Shown here piece after piece: positions 13,799-15,828 of a DNA stretch of 15,828 nt (its first letter is position 1; every line of letters starts with the position of its first letter). The position numbers and the translations under genes were made by a program. The DNA is from JBCBKZ01 sp039026975. Its GTDB lineage: Bacteria; Bacteroidota; Bacteroidia; J057. The stretch covers positions 1 through 15,828 of the forward strand of contig JBCCLI010000121.1 in NCBI GenBank assembly GCA_039026975.1, written 5' to 3'. A model generated the notes under the pieces. It was given only the letters and a program-made list of their open reading frames with translations, was not told the origin of the DNA and made no database searches.

Positions 13799-15828
13799 AT
13801 GAATGACCCCATTTTGACCCTCAACACGGCTATGCATACTGCCAGTATTAGGCGGGTAAGCTCGGATGCAGAAGGAAAATTTATTTTAACTTCCAGCTTT
13901 GATAAAACGGCTAAACTATGGGATGCACAGACAGGTACCCTTATTAACACCTTACGTCCACCAATGGGCCGGGGAAATGAGGGAATGATATATGCTTGTG
14001 ATTTAAGCCCAGATGGACAGTATGCCGCCCTGGGAGGATGGTCAGCAAGCTATGCGCAGGATCAAACACAGGACATCTTTATCTTTAATCCGCATTCTGG
14101 CCAACTTCTCCATCGTCTAAATTTAGGAAATAGTGGAGTCATTTTTCACCTAAGTTATTCTCCTGATGGTCAATTTCTCGCTGCTGCAAGAGAAGACGGT
14201 ATAGGATTAGTAATCGTAAAGACCCAACCTTATGAAATTGTCCAGCAGGACAATAGTTTGCAAGGGAATTGCCATGGCTTGGCGTTTTCTCCACAAGGTA
14301 CTTTAGCTGTTGTATCATATGACAGTAACATACGATTATATGGTAGGGAGAAAGGTTTATTCTCAAGTATCCTTAACGCTAATCCCTTCTCCCTTCTAAA
14401 AATGTCAAAAGTAGTAGGTGGAAATAGACCCTTTTCAGTAGCTTTTTCTCCTAATGGCTCCAAACTAGCGGTTGCTTTTGATGATAGCCCTACAATCTCT
14501 GTACTGGATGGAAATTCACTATCCCTTCTTTACCAGCCAGATGTTTCTGAAGCTGATACTAGGGAAAGGAGGTTATTTTCAGTCTCATTTACATATGATG
14601 GCACATGTTTAATGGCGGGTGGTGTTTACAACAAATATTCTGATGCATGGTGGCAGCAAGTCAGAGTTTGGGAAAGGGAAGGTAAGGGGAAATATAGAGA
14701 TTTTGCTGCCTCTGGAAATACTATTCAACATGTTCAGCCTACGCCTAATGGGAACATCCTATTTTCAAGTGCAGATCCAGATTGGGGAATACTGGACCTT
14801 GAAACAGGAAAAAAATTAGTCTTTCATTCTGCTGAAACCATAAATTATGCCTCAACGGATGAATCTAACCTTAGGGTTAATCATGATGCTACCGAGATAG
14901 GCTTTACTCCTTTAAATGCATCTGCCCTAAGTTTTAGGCTTGGAAGTAGGACATTAACGGAGGAGGAATCATCCCATCCTCATTATCAAGATAATACTGC
15001 TGGGATCTATATTACAGACTGGGACCTTAGTACCTCTCCCAAACTTAATGGAAAAGCGTTACTCCTCCTTGAAAATTTCGAAAGGGCGCTCGCAGTGGAT
15101 ATCTCAGCTAGTAGGTCTCAGTTTGTGTTAGGAGCTGATCATCATATTTACTGTTCAGATAATGAGGGACACCTAATTTGGAAAATGGCTACCCAGGCTT
15201 CCAGCTGGGCGGTCAAAATAGCAGGATATGGAAAAGTGGTGGTAGGTACCTTTGGAGATGGGACTATTCGATGGTACAGGATGGAAGACGGGAAAAGACT
15301 GTTAACCTTTTTCCTGCACGCTGATAGAAAGCGGTGGATACTTTGGACCCCCTCAGGCTACTATGATGCCTCAGCAGGGGCAGAAGAATTGATCGGCTGG
15401 CATGTTAACCAAGGCCTGGACAATGAGGCCCTGTACTATCCTATTTCTCGATTCCGCTCTTCCTTTTACAGGCCAGACGTTATTGACTTAATCCTGAACA
15501 CCCTGGATGAGGAGGCCGCCGTCAGACTAGCTAATCAGGAATCTAGCAAGTCCAGGCACTTACCTGCCCCCAATATCCTTAATGAACTTCCCCCTGCTAT
15601 CCAAATTACCTATCCAGCTAATGGTGTAACGTTGGACCAGACTTCCCTGGATCTCTCCTACTTTATTCATTCTCCTAATGAGGAAGACATTACTCGCCTC
15701 ATTGTACAGGTAAATGGAAGACCCGTTTCTACCCAAAGAGGAAACATTGCCAGAAATACTGATTTACAAACTACTGTAGAAATACCTCCTGAAAATTGTG
15801 TGGTTTCTCTTATAGCGGAAAACAGACA
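13799..15828 (+). CDS. WD40-repeat protein of caspase (peptidase C14) fusion type, N-terminal 676 residues (3' truncated)
   Basis: The frame is open from ATG 13799 to the right edge with no stop. There is no signal peptide, so it is cytoplasmic. Residues ~10-500 are a WD40-like propeller: TASIRRVSSDAEGKF then LTSSFDKTAKLWD (~14-42), CDLSPDGQYAAL (~67-78), LSYSPDGQFLAAA (~118-130), VAFSPNGSKLAVAF (~217-230) and further blades. At ~507-570 comes a distinctive region with RWILWTPSGYYDASAGAEEL and then ISRFRSSFYRPDVIDLIL. From ~597 an Ig-like domain begins (LPPAIQITYPANG), reaching VNGRPV (638-643). I know this order from bacterial proteins annotated as WD40 plus caspase family, where a C-terminal peptidase C14 domain follows; here that domain would lie outside the window and is not seen. 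Possible roles are signalling or regulated cell death. A plain WD40 scaffold is the alternative. Confidence 0.8.
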   Translation, partial: MNDPILTLNTAMHTASIRRVSSDAEGKFILTSSFDKTAKLWDAQTGTLINTLRPPMGRGNEGMIYACDLSPDGQYAALGGWSASYAQDQTQDIFIFNPHSGQLLHRLNLGNSGVIFHLSYSPDGQFLAAAREDGIGLVIVKTQPYEIVQQDNSLQGNCHGLAFSPQGTLAVVSYDSNIRLYGREKGLFSSILNANPFSLLKMSKVVGGNRPFSVAFSPNGSKLAVAFDDSPTISVLDGNSLSLLYQPDVSEADTRERRLFSVSFTYDGTCLMAGGVYNKYSDAWWQQVRVWEREGKGKYRDFAASGNTIQHVQPTPNGNILFSSADPDWGILDLETGKKLVFHSAETINYASTDESNLRVNHDATEIGFTPLNASALSFRLGSRTLTEEESSHPHYQDNTAGIYITDWDLSTSPKLNGKALLLLENFERALAVDISASRSQFVLGADHHIYCSDNEGHLIWKMATQASSWAVKIAGYGKVVVGTFGDGTIRWYRMEDGKRLLTFFLHADRKRWILWTPSGYYDASAGAEELIGWHVNQGLDNEALYYPISRFRSSFYRPDVIDLILNTLDEEAAVRLANQESSKSRHLPAPNILNELPPAIQITYPANGVTLDQTSLDLSYFIHSPNEEDITRLIVQVNGRPVSTQRGNIARNTDLQTTVEIPPENCVVSLIAENR

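Noticed and set aside
14139..14463. Two minus-strand open frames of 75-77 aa and a plus-strand one at 14619
   Set aside because: They overlap the continuous WD40 reading frame from 13799 and show no domain of their own.

Overview
The window (about 43% G+C by eye) looks like chromosomal DNA from a member of the Bacteroidota, probably a Cytophagales-like lineage. The support is a lipoprotein with a run of acidic residues just after the lipobox Cys (the Bacteroidota surface-export signal), a match to the TAnnTTTG promoter element, weak or absent Shine-Dalgarno sequences, a TopA with repeat-type C-terminus and Lys-rich tail, and two envelope proteins ending in SPOR domains. The lineage is inferred from these traits, not from a database match. 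I see no tRNA, rRNA, CRISPR array, insertion sequence or att site, and no gene-free stretch longer than about 285 bp.

Layout. (1) Positions 1-247 hold the 3' end of the replicative helicase gene dnaB. (2) Positions 408-4452 (+ strand) carry an envelope cluster: an exported thioredoxin-fold protein with a SPOR domain, an exported YVTN-type beta-propeller with a SPOR domain, and a geranylgeranyl-reductase-family flavoprotein whose start overlaps the propeller gene by 25 bp. (3) Positions 4445-11019 (- strand) carry, in transcription order, a GNAT acetyltransferase and a DUF1801 protein (4-bp overlap), ffh, a lipoprotein isoaspartyl-peptidase/asparaginase, a 3-hydroxybutyryl-CoA dehydrogenase, a surface lipoprotein and a GT-C membrane glycosyltransferase. 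The last converges on the flavoprotein gene with an 8-bp stop-to-stop overlap. (4) topA (+) lies at 11304-13622, divergent from the GNAT gene across a 284-bp spacer with three inverted repeats, and ends in a good intrinsic terminator. (5) From 13799 a WD40-propeller protein runs off the right edge. Its C-terminal half matches the architecture I associate with bacterial WD40-caspase (peptidase C14) fusions; the caspase domain itself would lie outside the window.

Functional picture. Core housekeeping genes (dnaB, ffh, topA) frame accessory envelope genes. The most system-like features are the SPOR-SPOR pair, in which a thioredoxin fold that has lost its nucleophilic Cys sits next to an exported propeller with four cysteines, and the truncated WD40/caspase-type gene. 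All functional coupling is inferred from gene order and motifs.
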